Below, one piece after another: positions 1 to 8,820 of a stretch of DNA of 51,710 nucleotides; position 1 is the first letter of the stretch, and the number at the start of each line of letters is the position of its first letter. A program made the translations under genes and the position numbers. The stretch comes from Sulfuricurvum sp. GTDB lineage: Bacteria; Campylobacterota; Campylobacteria; Campylobacterales; Sulfurimonadaceae. Below the pieces are notes generated by a model. That model searched no databases and was not told the origin of the DNA. It was given only the letters and a program-made list of their open reading frames with translations. Location of the stretch: assembly GCA_028718525.1 (NCBI GenBank), contig JAQULP010000015.1:1-51710 (forward strand), read 5' to 3'.

Positions 1-72
1 TACTTAGTTTTCAATGATCGCAAACTCAAACTTAACTCTTCTTTCGAAGCGCCTCATCGTTTGTGGACGGGA

Positions 73-101
73 ATTATAGGGGAAATCTCAAATAATGTCA
101 A
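73..101 (-). promoter_or_regulatory. Strong sigma-70 promoter firing leftward, probably for a stable RNA operon
   Basis: Read on the minus strand there is a perfect -35 TTGACA (96-101) and a perfect -10 TATAAT (73-78) with a 17-base spacer, preceded by an A/T-rich upstream segment. The transcript would start near base 66 and leave the window. The transcribed leader (1-60) contains no start codon with a clear ribosome binding site, and it ends in a string resembling the GATCATTGAAAAC-type spacers seen before rRNA genes. I infer a ribosomal RNA or other stable RNA operon to the left. The promoter is directly visible; its target is inference. Confidence 0.7.
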
Positions 102-168
102 GAGCATTCTCAAAGAATTTGAAAAAACCTGAGAAAAATTGCTTTTTAATTGTAGCTGATCGATACAC

Positions 169-573
169 TTACTTTGTAATTGATCTATTTTGTAAATAGC
201 GCTCTAAAATAATTTTGGCAGAGAGGGAGTCAATGCGGCCGTCGCGTTTATAGCGGATTTCACCCTTCATGAGTGCTTCTGCTTCCTGAGAGGAGAGCGA
301 TTCATCCTGATATACAATCTCACCGTCGAATGCGACAAGATTCATAAAATGCGAAACCCTGCGTCGCATCTCATCCTCCGTTGTACTCCCCATAGGTATA
401 CCGATTACAACAGTTATCGCTTCATAATCGTTGAGGACCTGTTTAACTTCATTAGCAGCCTGATTTCGGTTTTTTCGCTCAACGGCCGGAAGCGGCACCA
501 CGATTCCGGCACCCGAATCCAATGCCAAACCGATCCGCTTCAATCCCAAATCAATTGCAATAACAGAACCCAT
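169..573 (-). CDS. ruvX: YqgF/RuvX-type RNase H-fold nuclease (putative pre-16S rRNA nuclease)
   Basis: A 134-residue protein of the YqgF family, which matures the 5' end of 16S rRNA in E. coli and has a Holliday-junction-resolvase fold. The N-terminal DLGLKRIG matches the family's DxGxxRxG, the acidic DESLSSQEAE segment matches the second acidic motif, and a C-terminal Asp in DSLSAKIILE supplies the third acidic residue. Length is typical for the family. I start it at the ATG whose A is shared with the mnmE stop codon (TAATG), five codons inside the longest frame, because this is the usual coupling here. It is the last gene of the rpmH-to-ruvX cluster. Confidence 0.88.
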   Translation of the reverse strand: MGSVIAIDLGLKRIGLALDSGAGIVVPLPAVERKNRNQAANEVKQVLNDYEAITVVIGIPMGSTTEDEMRRRVSHFMNLVAFDGEIVYQDESLSSQEAEALMKGEIRYKRDGRIDSLSAKIILERYLQNRSITK

Positions 574-1916
574 TATTTCCCCAGACAAAATTGACCGAAC
601 ATTTTATCAAACATCTCATCCAGCTCATAAGGGCGACTAATAGAGGCCACTGCACGAATCGCTGCATTAATATGAAAGGAGAAAAATTCAAGTTCTCCAT
701 CTTTTAACGGTTCATACGCTTCATCGATCGACTTAACCGCTTCTTCTGTTGCACTGATTTGACGTTGAGATATAAGCATCATCTCTTCACCGTCATTTTC
801 ATAGTCCATTAAATTACTGAGGTGATCTACAAGAGTTTTCGTATCTTTTTTACAACTTAGATAGATAGGATGGAACTGTTCTATGGCTGTTACATCAAAT
901 GTGTGATGTAAATCCGATTTATTCACTACACAAATAAACGGCTTTTCCTCGTTGTAACGTTCAATCAAATCAATGATTGCGCGATCTTCATTATCGATCT
1001 CGCGTGAATAATCAAATAATGCAATTACAACATCGGAATTTTCAATGGCTGCAATTGAACGTTCAATCCCTATCCGTTCTATTTCATCATGAGCATTACG
1101 TATCCCTGCAGTATCAACCAAACGGATAAGATGAGTACCAATGCGTACTTGTTCTTCAATCGTATCACGCGTTGTTCCCGCGATATCACTCACAATGGCC
1201 CGTTCATAATCAAGAAGTGCATTAAGGAGTGAACTTTTACCGACATTTGGCTTACCGATAATGGCTACTCTGAATCCCTGCATTAATCCCGAACGCCGAC
1301 GGCTAGATTCGAGAGTCCGAAAAAGGGTATGTTTAATGTTAGCCAGTTTACTTTCAATCTGTTCTACAACGTCCGGCGGCAAATCTTCCTCTGCATAATC
1401 AATCACAACTTCGGAGTAAGCCAAAATTTCCAAAAGTGAATCACGTATATTTTCAATATACCCGCGTAATTCTCCCCGCATCTGGCGGGCAAGAATACGT
1501 GCCGCATCATCGCTTTTGGCTTCAATCAAAGCAGCAATTGCTTCGGCCTGTGTCAAATCCAAACGACCGTTTAAAAAGGCGCGCTTGCTAAACTCGCCCG
1601 GTTCAGCCAAACGAGCCCCTTCATACAATACTGCTTTAAGAAGCGATTCGGCTACGACAAACCCGCCGTGACATTGGAATTCAACAACCGTTTCTCCGGT
1701 AAAACTGCGTGGGGATTCAAAATAAAGGACAATGGCCTCATCAATCAATGTATCGTCGTGTTGATAGAGAGAGGTTAAGGTTGCATAGCGAGGTTTGAGT
1801 TCTGCTTTTCGGGTTAATTTTAAAGCGATGCTAAGGGCACGATCTCCGCTGAGACGGAGAATCGAAATCGAACCGATGCCATTAGCGGTGGCAATGGCGG
1901 CGATAGTATCATTCAT
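573..1916 (-). CDS. mnmE: tRNA uridine-5-carboxymethylaminomethyl synthesis GTPase MnmE
   Basis: A 447-residue GTPase that with MnmG modifies the wobble uridine of several tRNAs. Domains in order are an N-terminal folate-binding TrmE_N domain (about 1-115), a helical domain, and an inserted G domain with the P-loop GKPNVGKSS at 221-229, the G3 motif DTAG and the G4 motif NKSD. The protein ends in FCLGK, matching the family's catalytic C(I/L)GK tail. The ATG at 1916 overlaps the jag stop (TGATG), so I prefer it to the TTG one codon upstream. Coupled at its end to ruvX. Confidence 0.97.
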   Translation of the reverse strand: MNDTIAAIATANGIGSISILRLSGDRALSIALKLTRKAELKPRYATLTSLYQHDDTLIDEAIVLYFESPRSFTGETVVEFQCHGGFVVAESLLKAVLYEGARLAEPGEFSKRAFLNGRLDLTQAEAIAALIEAKSDDAARILARQMRGELRGYIENIRDSLLEILAYSEVVIDYAEEDLPPDVVEQIESKLANIKHTLFRTLESSRRRSGLMQGFRVAIIGKPNVGKSSLLNALLDYERAIVSDIAGTTRDTIEEQVRIGTHLIRLVDTAGIRNAHDEIERIGIERSIAAIENSDVVIALFDYSREIDNEDRAIIDLIERYNEEKPFICVVNKSDLHHTFDVTAIEQFHPIYLSCKKDTKTLVDHLSNLMDYENDGEEMMLISQRQISATEEAVKSIDEAYEPLKDGELEFFSFHINAAIRAVASISRPYELDEMFDKMFGQFCLGK

Positions 1917-2737
1917 CAATATTCGTGGTAACTGTTAATAATAATAAACTTACCGCCATCACGTGTAGAGCGGATCGCCACATAACGGTCAGGATAACGT
2001 TCTCGAAGCTGTTTGAGAGCAATTTGAACCAATACACCATCCAGAACTTTTGTTTGAGCACGTCCGTCTTGATCGATGATATCGCAAACATTGATCAAAT
2101 AACGGGAAATAGATTCTTCCTGATTTTTCAAGAATTCTGCAATTTCTAATCGCAATTGCATCCCATATACAGCATTGATCCAATTAAAAAGCATATACGA
2201 AAGCGCTTTATAACGATATCCCTCTTTACCGATCATTAATGCTGCATCGGCTCCCGTAAACTCCACAAGAAGTGTATTCTCATCATAAACACTCACTTCG
2301 ATATCGTTGATATCAAAGCAGATATCTTTAAAAAGAAGATTAATCTGCTCTTTTACTTCGTCGGCACACTCTTGTGCGGAGATTTCATAAAAATCCCCTT
2401 CAAGTTCCCCCTCTTCTTCGAAATCATCCGCCTGTTCATAAAACTCATCTCCGAGTACCAGTTCTTCGGGTTCAATGGCCGTAGAAGCTTCATCCGATTC
2501 TATCGGATTATCCATGAAGTCATCTTCGACATTTTCATAAGTTTTTTGATTGTCAAATTCTACTGTAGGGATATAAGGGCGGTTAGCAACAATGATAGCA
2601 GGTTTTTTAAAGAGGCCCAAAACCCCTTTTGAGGGGAATTGGACAATCTCGACTTGAAGCGCTGTAACCGAACATTCAAATTCGGCGGCAGCCAAAGCAT
2701 ATGCCTGTTCTAAAGATGGAGCTTCAATTTTTTTCAT
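1916..2737 (-). CDS. jag: Jag/SpoIIIJ-associated RNA-binding protein (KhpB-like)
   Basis: A 273-residue protein with an N-terminal Jag_N domain (about 1-50, ending GVLGLFKKPA), a long acidic linker (about 65-130) and a KH-like domain with GKEGYRYKALSYML near 175-190. The C-terminal R3H region is poorly conserved: I do not see the usual R-x3-H signature, so its RNA-binding tail may be degenerate. The family lies next to yidC in many bacteria and binds RNA. I start at MKKIEAPSLEQAYALAA, the conserved Jag_N start, which overlaps the yidC stop by 14 bases. Confidence 0.9.
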   Translation of the reverse strand: MKKIEAPSLEQAYALAAAEFECSVTALQVEIVQFPSKGVLGLFKKPAIIVANRPYIPTVEFDNQKTYENVEDDFMDNPIESDEASTAIEPEELVLGDEFYEQADDFEEEGELEGDFYEISAQECADEVKEQINLLFKDICFDINDIEVSVYDENTLLVEFTGADAALMIGKEGYRYKALSYMLFNWINAVYGMQLRLEIAEFLKNQEESISRYLINVCDIIDQDGRAQTKVLDGVLVQIALKQLRERYPDRYVAIRSTRDGGKFIIINSYHEY

Positions 2738-4334
2738 GATGCTTTTCCGCAAGATGGGCTTCATGACGTGCCGCACGTGCCGCTTCAAATTGTTTATTTA
2801 CCATGTATTGCTGCGCAATAGAGAAAAGATTGTTCACGAACCAGTACAATACCAATCCTGCCGGGAACGTAAAGAAGAAAAAGGTAAAAATGACCGGTAG
2901 AAATTTAAATACCTTCTCCTGTAACGGATCCGTAAAGTTGCTCGGCGTGATTTTTTGCTGATAATACATTGTCGCACCCATTAAAATCGGAAGGATGTAG
3001 TAAGGATCCATACGTGACAAGTCACTAATCCACGATATCCATGGAGCACCTTGAAGTTCTACCGCATTGAGAAGCACCCGATAAATGGCAAAAAACACCG
3101 GGATTTGCAACAGCAACGGCAAACACCCTCCCAACGGATTGGCGCCGTGTTTTTTATACATCTCCATCACTGCTGCATTCATTCGGGCAGGATCGCCTTT
3201 ATATTTTTCCTGTACCTCTTTGATACGCGGAGCGATCTCTTTGATTTTCTGCATCGATACCATCCCTTTGTACGTCAAAGGGTAAAGAAAGATACGGATT
3301 AAAATGGTTAACGCAATAATTGACCATCCCCAATTTCCTAAAGCAGCGTGCAACCACATCAAAATTTTAAAAATCGGCGCGGCGACAAAGGTAAACCATC
3401 CGAATTCAATAGCATTCACTAAAACAGGATTGATAGACTCCAGTGTTTTATACTCTTTAGGTCCAATATATCCATTGAATGCAAAATTGTTATTCCCTTC
3501 CAAGTACGTAATCGGGTTACCGTTTGTATCACGTTCAATCGTCACTTGTGTTGCTTTGTCAAAACCATAAAAAATTGTTGCATAATATTGATCGAAAGAT
3601 GAAATCAAGTGTACATCCGTAAAGAGTGAACGCCCTTCAACATCGCCATCTTCAAATATCGTTGTTAATCCATCTCCCGAATAAACCATGCTTCCGACAA
3701 CCGTCATCATTTGCTCAATAATTTGAGGGTGCTGACCTAAGTAAACCGAATAACGCTTTTCATTTGAAAGATTAATTTTCGCATCATAGTGGCCGTCAGC
3801 ATAAAACGTAAGTGTTTTTGTTACTGTTAATTCCGGAAGGTTCTGTGTTAATACCAGGGTTGATTTGCCGTTCTCTCCCAAGACAATATTGTTGATATTG
3901 GAGGTGTAGGGGGTTTTTGCCGCAACAGCATTTAACGTTTCATCAGCAAATTTAATTTGAAGCGGTTTAGCGCCGGTAGATGAAATCAATTCTGATAATT
4001 TTCCGTCTTTGCCGTTATGTTTTGAATTACTTAAAATAACTGAAGATATACGTCCGAGCGTATCAATCTTGAGTGTGAACTCTTTGGCGGATATTGTGGT
4101 TAAAGTATCCGTACTGACGGTTTTCATTTCTGCAGTTGATGAAGTGTTCATCTCTATTTCGGAAACGATAGAAGAAGATTTGATGGCAACATCTTTGCTT
4201 ATATTCACTTCTGTTGCATTATTTTCGCTGTTTGGTGCTTTTGGAGGAAAAATAGTGGTATAACCTATAAAAAAGGCAAAAGATAAAGCGACGGCAACAA
4301 GAAGTCGCTGATTGGGAGTAAACTTTTCTAACAC
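2724..4334 (-). CDS. yidC: Membrane protein insertase YidC
   Basis: A 536-residue Oxa1/YidC family insertase, which places proteins into the inner membrane alone or with Sec. It has an N-terminal membrane segment (about 8-25), a large periplasmic domain (about 50-330) rich in beta structure, and a C-terminal core with several membrane helices. The core is recognisable by LTILIRIFLYPLTYKGMVSM and by GGCLPLLLQIPVFFAIYRVL, which is diagnostic. Length fits Gram-negative YidC. It overlaps yidD upstream and jag downstream by a few bases, so all three are translated as one unit. Confidence 0.97.
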   Translation of the reverse strand: MLEKFTPNQRLLVAVALSFAFFIGYTTIFPPKAPNSENNATEVNISKDVAIKSSSIVSEIEMNTSSTAEMKTVSTDTLTTISAKEFTLKIDTLGRISSVILSNSKHNGKDGKLSELISSTGAKPLQIKFADETLNAVAAKTPYTSNINNIVLGENGKSTLVLTQNLPELTVTKTLTFYADGHYDAKINLSNEKRYSVYLGQHPQIIEQMMTVVGSMVYSGDGLTTIFEDGDVEGRSLFTDVHLISSFDQYYATIFYGFDKATQVTIERDTNGNPITYLEGNNNFAFNGYIGPKEYKTLESINPVLVNAIEFGWFTFVAAPIFKILMWLHAALGNWGWSIIALTILIRIFLYPLTYKGMVSMQKIKEIAPRIKEVQEKYKGDPARMNAAVMEMYKKHGANPLGGCLPLLLQIPVFFAIYRVLLNAVELQGAPWISWISDLSRMDPYYILPILMGATMYYQQKITPSNFTDPLQEKVFKFLPVIFTFFFFTFPAGLVLYWFVNNLFSIAQQYMVNKQFEAARAARHEAHLAEKHHEKN

Positions 4335-4660
4335 TGTGACCCTTTAAACTTAAAATTTTTGATCAGAAAATAATTCTGTTGATATGGAACAAACCAGTAT
4401 TTTACCGTATTTATAGAAAGTTCGGAGGGTTTTAACACAGGTTTGCTAATTATCGGATAATCAATACCACCGGCAAAAAGTTGATTGCACCGCAATATTC
4501 GTAGTAAAGTGGATAAAAATGCTTGGGGGAGAGTATTACGCTCAAACTGCCATAACGCATATTCGGAGCATGAAGGATAGTGACGGCACGAACCGCGTGT
4601 CACCAAAGAGAATGAGTGCCTATAGAGCCAGAGGAGCTTAAGAAAGAGAATTCTTATCAT
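4328..4660 (-). CDS. yidD: Membrane protein insertion efficiency factor YidD
   Basis: A 110-residue small cytoplasmic-face membrane protein that assists YidC. The cysteine-rich core RGSCRHYPSCSEYALWQFE matches the family signature (C-R-x-x-P-S-C-S-x-Y), preceded by an amphipathic N-terminal helix. The ATG at 4660 is chosen over GTG codons at 4672 and 4663 because MIRIL... matches usual family starts. It lies between rnpA, which it overlaps, and yidC, the standard arrangement. The tail beyond residue 75 is longer than in many homologues and of unknown role. Confidence 0.92.
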   Translation of the reverse strand: MIRILFLKLLWLYRHSFSLVTRGSCRHYPSCSEYALWQFERNTLPQAFLSTLLRILRCNQLFAGGIDYPIISKPVLKPSELSINTVKYWFVPYQQNYFLIKNFKFKGSQC

Positions 4661-4982
4661 CACCTGTTCCACTCATGGCACCCGTCCGTTTTAAAACATA
4701 TTTACAGTCACGTCGCACTGTATCAAAAGCGTTGTCAAATAACCCTTTTTTTGCGACAAAAACGTACCATCCATCGTTTACATGGGGCGAGAACTCATTA
4801 AAAAGGGCCCGAAGACGCCTTTTACATCGATTTCTCACTACTGCATTACCGACTTTTTTGCTGGCCGTATACCCAACTTTTTTTTCTCCCGATAAAGGGA
4901 GATAAAACAACGCAATCGAAGTGCTGTGTGCATTCTTACCGCGCTGATAAACACGCTGAAACTCACCATGGAGCTTTAGCAT
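4638..4982 (-). CDS. rnpA: Ribonuclease P protein component
   Basis: A 114-residue basic protein, the protein subunit of RNase P, which removes tRNA 5' leaders. The signature VRNRCKRRLRALF matches the conserved RNR motif of the family, with an N-terminal FQRVYQRGK and a GYTASKKVGNAV segment. It starts 11 bases after the rpmH stop and overlaps yidD. No strong ribosome binding site is seen, so it is probably translated by coupling to rpmH. Confidence 0.95.
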   Translation of the reverse strand: MLKLHGEFQRVYQRGKNAHSTSIALFYLPLSGEKKVGYTASKKVGNAVVRNRCKRRLRALFNEFSPHVNDGWYVFVAKKGLFDNAFDTVRRDCKYVLKRTGAMSGTGDDKNSLS

Positions 4983-4993
4983 CGAAAAGCTAT

Positions 4994-5128
4994 TTAGACA
5001 GCCAATCGTTTTCTACCCTTAGCACGACGAGCATTCAATACTCGACGGCCGTTTTTTGTCGCCATACGCGCACGGAAACCGTGTGTACGTTTACGTGGCG
5101 TATTATGCGGTTGGTATGTTCTTTTCAT
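4994..5128 (-). CDS. rpmH: 50S ribosomal protein L34
   Basis: A 44-residue, very basic protein starting [14 protein letters not shown] and ending GRKRLAV, the unmistakable L34 pattern with the HGFRARM core. It sits in the large ribosomal subunit. It is the first gene of the rpmH-rnpA-yidD-yidC-jag-mnmE-ruvX run. dnaA, often upstream of rpmH, is not adjacent here; instead a divergent unknown gene begins at 5281. A GGGAATGGCT segment just before the ATG supplies a moderate ribosome binding site. Confidence 0.97.
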   Translation of the reverse strand: MKRTYQPHNTPRKRTHGFRARMATKNGRRVLNARRAKGRKRLAV

Positions 5129-5209
5129 AGCCATTCCCTTTAGAAATTTTTAGCACGCAATAATAGACAATTCTTACTTAAAGATCGATTAAGCTTAACG
5201 CAAGCTTCC

Positions 5210-5237
5210 TTAACTTATTTCAAAAAGGTCCGATATT
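5210..5237 (+). promoter_or_regulatory. Possible sigma-28-type promoter upstream of the 5281 gene
   Basis: A CCGATATT box (5230-5237) resembles the CGATWT -10 of Campylobacterota FliA promoters, with TTAACTTA (5210-5217) upstream as a loose -35. It lies about 45 bases before the start of the 5281 gene. The -35 match and spacing are weak, so this is only a candidate. Confidence 0.3.
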
Positions 5238-5280
5238 ACTACAATGAAACTATCTCAAAATTTATTTTCAGGGGCTTAGA

Positions 5281-5805
5281 ATGAATTTATCAACCTCTCT
5301 TGACGCGTACCGTTCACATGAACTTAATATTCAAATCAAAACAAGCAGCGGAGATACCCTCTCACTCAATTTTCAAAACGAGCAATCCCTCTCTTTAAAT
5401 CAAAGAAAGTCGGAAACCGATAATGAACAGTCCTTTTCGTTCTCTTCGATGCAGGCTTTTTCATTTACAATGGAGAGCAACGGTATCAGCGAACAGGATC
5501 AAAAAGAGATTGATGCGTTTATGAAAAAAGCCCAACCTTTTATTGATAAATTCATGAAAGAGCTGGAAGATCAAAATCAGACTTCGCCGCTCAACAAAGT
5601 CGCTTCCGATGTAACAAAAATGATCGGAAATCTGAAAAACAACGATGAAAACGTCAAGAATCATGCAAAAAAAGGGGTAGTTGATCTGTTCGATAATGCC
5701 GTAAACAGTGTAAAAAGCAATGCGAAAATGATCGATGAAGCACAAAAATTATTGCAAAAAATCATCGATGGATTCGACAGTTTCTTTCAACCGCTTTATG
5801 CTTAA
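5281..5805 (+). CDS. Hypothetical cytoplasmic helical protein
   Basis: I do not recognise this 174-residue protein. It has no signal peptide or membrane segment. The N-terminal 60 residues are rich in Ser, Asn, Gln and predicted beta (repeated LSLNFQNEQSLSLN), while residues 75-170 are charged and helical, with Lys/Asp-rich amphipathic stretches. A good ribosome binding site (AGGGG) precedes the ATG. It is divergent from rpmH and convergent with the tetrahaem protein, whose stop overlaps by four bases. The possible sigma-28-like box upstream hints at co-expression with flagella, but that is speculative. Confidence 0.75.
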   Translation: MNLSTSLDAYRSHELNIQIKTSSGDTLSLNFQNEQSLSLNQRKSETDNEQSFSFSSMQAFSFTMESNGISEQDQKEIDAFMKKAQPFIDKFMKELEDQNQTSPLNKVASDVTKMIGNLKNNDENVKNHAKKGVVDLFDNAVNSVKSNAKMIDEAQKLLQKIIDGFDSFFQPLYA

Positions 5806-6155
5806 GGTTTTAAAAAATCTCTCAATGTCGGCATGACCGATTGACCGGCTGGCTGGGTATCAAACGGGATCGAAGGTTTGAGTTTCATGTGACAATCGCG
5901 GCATTCTCGGATTATCGCATGTTCGGCGACCCGGACCCCCTCAATCTTGGCGACCGGATGACAGGCAAAACAATCACTTCCGCAATCGGCCATTTTAGCT
6001 GGATTTGCGGTATGGCATTTTATGCATGTCGTCATCGGTTTATGCCGTTTATCGGCATCAATATTTTTAAGCAATGCAGGGTGACAGGTCATACAATCTC
6101 CCGTGCACCCCCACAACGGTAATAACAATGTAAAAAGCAATGCAACGATTTTCAT
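5802..6155 (-). CDS. Tetrahaem c-type cytochrome lipoprotein
   Basis: A 117-residue exported electron-transfer protein. The N-terminus has a hydrophobic core followed by LPLWGC, a plausible lipobox, so it is probably lipid-anchored on the periplasmic side. Four CxxCH haem-binding motifs are present: CMTCH, CIKCH, CFACH and CRDCH. Extra His residues (KRHKP, AEHA) could be axial ligands. The start at 6155 (MKIVALLFTLLLPL) is chosen because it begins a signal peptide; the longest frame runs into clpB. It begins 7 bases after the clpB stop. Its redox partner is not in the window. Confidence 0.88.
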   Translation of the reverse strand: MKIVALLFTLLLPLWGCTGDCMTCHPALLKNIDADKRHKPMTTCIKCHTANPAKMADCGSDCFACHPVAKIEGVRVAEHAIIRECRDCHMKLKPSIPFDTQPAGQSVMPTLRDFLKP

Positions 6156-6162
6156 GGTGCGA

Positions 6163-8742
6163 TTATGCCACAGAAACGGTAATCTCATCCTCTTTGACAT
6201 CAAAAGTAACGGAAGACCCCTCTTCTACTTCTCCGCCAAGGATCAAGTCCGCAAGTCGATCTTCTACGATTTCGTACAATGCCCGTTTCAGCGGTCTCGC
6301 ACCGTATACAGGGTCAAATCCCGCACTCGCAATGTAGCGTTTGGCCTCATCGCTTAGTGTAAGGGTAATATCCCGCTCTTCCACTTTTGCCGAAATATCT
6401 TTGAAAAACAGATCAACGATGCTGAGGATTTGCGCTTCGCCCAGTGGATTAAAGACCACCACATCATCAAGCCGGTTCAAGAATTCCGGTTTAAAGTGCT
6501 GTTTGAGTTCACCGAGCACCATCTCCTCTAACTGAGCCTCTCCGTGATGCGCCATGATCTTGTCGCTGGCGATGTTGGAGGTCAGGATGATGATCGTATT
6601 GGTAAAATCGACCACGACCCCTTTGTTATCGGTCAAACGCCCGTCATCGAGCACTTGAAGCAAGACGTTAAAGACGTCGGGATGGGCTTTCTCCACTTCA
6701 TCAAACAAAATAACGCTGTAGGGCTTACGGCGTACCGCTTCGGTAAGCTGTCCCCCCTCATCGAATCCGACATACCCCGGAGGTGCCCCGACGAGGCGTG
6801 ACACCGCATGTTTCTCCATGTACTCGGACATATCGATGCGGATCATCGATTCACTGCTGTCGAAAAGGAATTTTGCCAACGTTTTCGCTGTTTGCGTTTT
6901 CCCGACCCCCGTAGGTCCGAGGAACAGAAACGATCCGATCGGGCGGCTCTTATCAGAGAGCCCCGCTTTGTTCCGTTTGATCGCGCGGGCTACGGCATGG
7001 GTCGCACGATTCTGTCCGACGACATCGCGGTTAAGTTCCTCTTCGATGTGAAGAATCTTCTCTTTTTCGCTTTGGAGCATTTTGTTCACCGGAATTTTCG
7101 TCCAGCGGCTCACGATTCCCGCTATAGAGGCTTCATCGACACTGTTTTTAAGGAGCGTCCCCTCCGCAACCATCCCTTTCCATCTCTCTTGAAGTGCTTT
7201 TTCCTCTTCGAAGAGTTTTGGAATCTGGCCGTATTCGATCTCTGCGGCTTTGTTAAAATCGGCTGCCTGTTTCGCACTTTCGGCTTCGCGGCGTTTGGAT
7301 TCAATCTCGGCTTTGATTTTGGCGACCCGTTCAAACACCTCTTTTTCATGGGCAAACTGCGATTCCAACGTCCGTCGTTCTTCGCCCGCATCCGCCAATT
7401 CACGCTCTATCTCTTCTAGGCGTTTGGTATTGGCGACAGATTCTTCCATTTTAAGCGCCTCTTTTTCCACCTGTAACTGTGTTAGTTTACGTTTTATCGC
7501 AGCCAGGGCATTCGGTTCCGATTCGATCTGCATTTTCAGTTCGGCTGAGGCTTCATCGATCAAATCGATCGCTTTGTCCGGAAGGAAACGATCATTAATA
7601 TAACGGTCTGAAAGTTTCGCCGCCGCGACCAATGCCGAATCGGTAATGGTTACGTTGTGATGCGCTTCAAGACGTTCTTTGAGTCCGCGAAGGATTTGAA
7701 GCGACTGGTTGACACTCGGTTCATCCACATTGACCGGCTGAAATCGGCGCTGCAATGCCGCATCTTTTTCAAAATATTTACGGTACTCTTTGAGTGTCGT
7801 TGCTCCGATCGTATGCAATTCTCCCCGTGCCAATGCCGGCTTGAGAATATTAGCCGCATCCATTGATCCCTCCGATGCGCCCGCACCGACAATGGTATGA
7901 ATCTCATCGATAAAAAGGATAACATTAGCACTCTTTTTCACCTCATCGATGACTGCTTTTAGACGATCTTCGAACTCACCGCGGTATTTTGCTCCGGCGA
8001 TCAAAGCACTCATATCCAAAGCGATTACCTTTTTGTTTTGAAGGCTAAGAGGAACCTCTTTGTTATAGATGCGCTGTGCCAAACCTTCTACGAGAGCCGT
8101 TTTTCCGACCCCCGGTTCTCCTAAGAGAATCGGATTGTTTTTGGTTTTACGGATCAGGATCTGCATCATACGGCCGATCTCTTCATCCCGTCCGATCACC
8201 GGAGAGAGTTTCCCTTCTGCCGCTTCTTTCGTTAAATCGATCCCGTATTTTGAGAGTGATTCGAGATTTTCATCAGCCGTTTGCGATTCGATCTTCTGTC
8301 CTGCGCGGGAAGCTTCAAACGTTTTGGCCAATTCACGCAAATCAATGTATTTACCCAAAATCGATTTAAACGGATCGTTTTGAAGATTGGCAATAATATA
8401 GGTGTCGATTGCTAAAAAGCTATCTCCATTTTTTGCCATCTCACCGGATCCCACTTCAAGGGAATGGGCAAAATTGCGTGAAAGCCGAATATTCTCTTTC
8501 GTCACATGGGATGCACTGGGAAGTTTGGACGCCGTACTTTTGACATCAAGTTCTATGGCGGTTTTATCGATACTCATTTTATTAAGCATCTGATTGAGAG
8601 GTGAGTTGCTGTTAGCCAGCAATGCCCATAAAAAATGGATTGGTTCAACTTCGCTGTTTTTATTATGTAACGCCAGAGAGATCGATGATTCGATCATCTC
8701 AGTCATTTGGTGGGTAAGTTTTTCAAAAATATTTGCTGACAT
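6163..8742 (-). CDS. clpB: ATP-dependent disaggregase ClpB
   Basis: An 859-residue Hsp100 chaperone that extracts polypeptides from aggregates with DnaK. Domains in order are an N-domain (1-145), first AAA+ with Walker A GEPGVGKT at 208-215 and Walker B LFIDEIHT, a long coiled-coil middle domain (about 400-525), and a second AAA+ with GPTGVGKT near 605 and [10 protein letters not shown]. The middle domain separates it from ClpA/ClpC, and no ClpP-binding loop is evident. It is preceded by its own sigma-70 promoter overlapped by an HspR-like box, which suggests heat-shock control. Confidence 0.97.
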   Translation of the reverse strand: MSANIFEKLTHQMTEMIESSISLALHNKNSEVEPIHFLWALLANSNSPLNQMLNKMSIDKTAIELDVKSTASKLPSASHVTKENIRLSRNFAHSLEVGSGEMAKNGDSFLAIDTYIIANLQNDPFKSILGKYIDLRELAKTFEASRAGQKIESQTADENLESLSKYGIDLTKEAAEGKLSPVIGRDEEIGRMMQILIRKTKNNPILLGEPGVGKTALVEGLAQRIYNKEVPLSLQNKKVIALDMSALIAGAKYRGEFEDRLKAVIDEVKKSANVILFIDEIHTIVGAGASEGSMDAANILKPALARGELHTIGATTLKEYRKYFEKDAALQRRFQPVNVDEPSVNQSLQILRGLKERLEAHHNVTITDSALVAAAKLSDRYINDRFLPDKAIDLIDEASAELKMQIESEPNALAAIKRKLTQLQVEKEALKMEESVANTKRLEEIERELADAGEERRTLESQFAHEKEVFERVAKIKAEIESKRREAESAKQAADFNKAAEIEYGQIPKLFEEEKALQERWKGMVAEGTLLKNSVDEASIAGIVSRWTKIPVNKMLQSEKEKILHIEEELNRDVVGQNRATHAVARAIKRNKAGLSDKSRPIGSFLFLGPTGVGKTQTAKTLAKFLFDSSESMIRIDMSEYMEKHAVSRLVGAPPGYVGFDEGGQLTEAVRRKPYSVILFDEVEKAHPDVFNVLLQVLDDGRLTDNKGVVVDFTNTIIILTSNIASDKIMAHHGEAQLEEMVLGELKQHFKPEFLNRLDDVVVFNPLGEAQILSIVDLFFKDISAKVEERDITLTLSDEAKRYIASAGFDPVYGARPLKRALYEIVEDRLADLILGGEVEEGSSVTFDVKEDEITVSVA

Positions 8743-8771
8743 AAAATTCTCCTGATTATTGAGTTACGAGA

Positions 8772-8802
8772 ATTATAATACTTTGAGTCACTTATTGTCA
8801 AG
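8772..8802 (-). promoter_or_regulatory. clpB promoter with overlapping HAIR-like (HspR) operator
   Basis: On the minus strand a perfect TTGACA (8796-8801) and a perfect TATAAT (8772-8777) are separated by 18 bases, about 40 bases before clpB. An inverted repeat at 8782-8802 matches the HspR box CTTGAGT-N7-ACTCAAG in 11 of 14 positions with the correct 7-base gap, and it covers the -35 region and spacer. HspR represses clpB in Campylobacter and Helicobacter, so repression released by heat is a reasonable inference. Confidence 0.6.
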
Positions 8803-8820
8803 TCTTCTGAATGAATTTAT

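Noticed and set aside
5190-5214. Inverted repeat with two AAGCTT sites between rpmH and the 5281 gene
   Set aside because: Short palindromic restriction-site-like words in A/T-rich sequence; the stem is weak and the position does not favour a terminator.
6808-7419. A 203-codon open frame on the plus strand
   Set aside because: It lies entirely inside clpB on the other strand and is rich in Phe, Arg and Pro, as expected of an antisense shadow.
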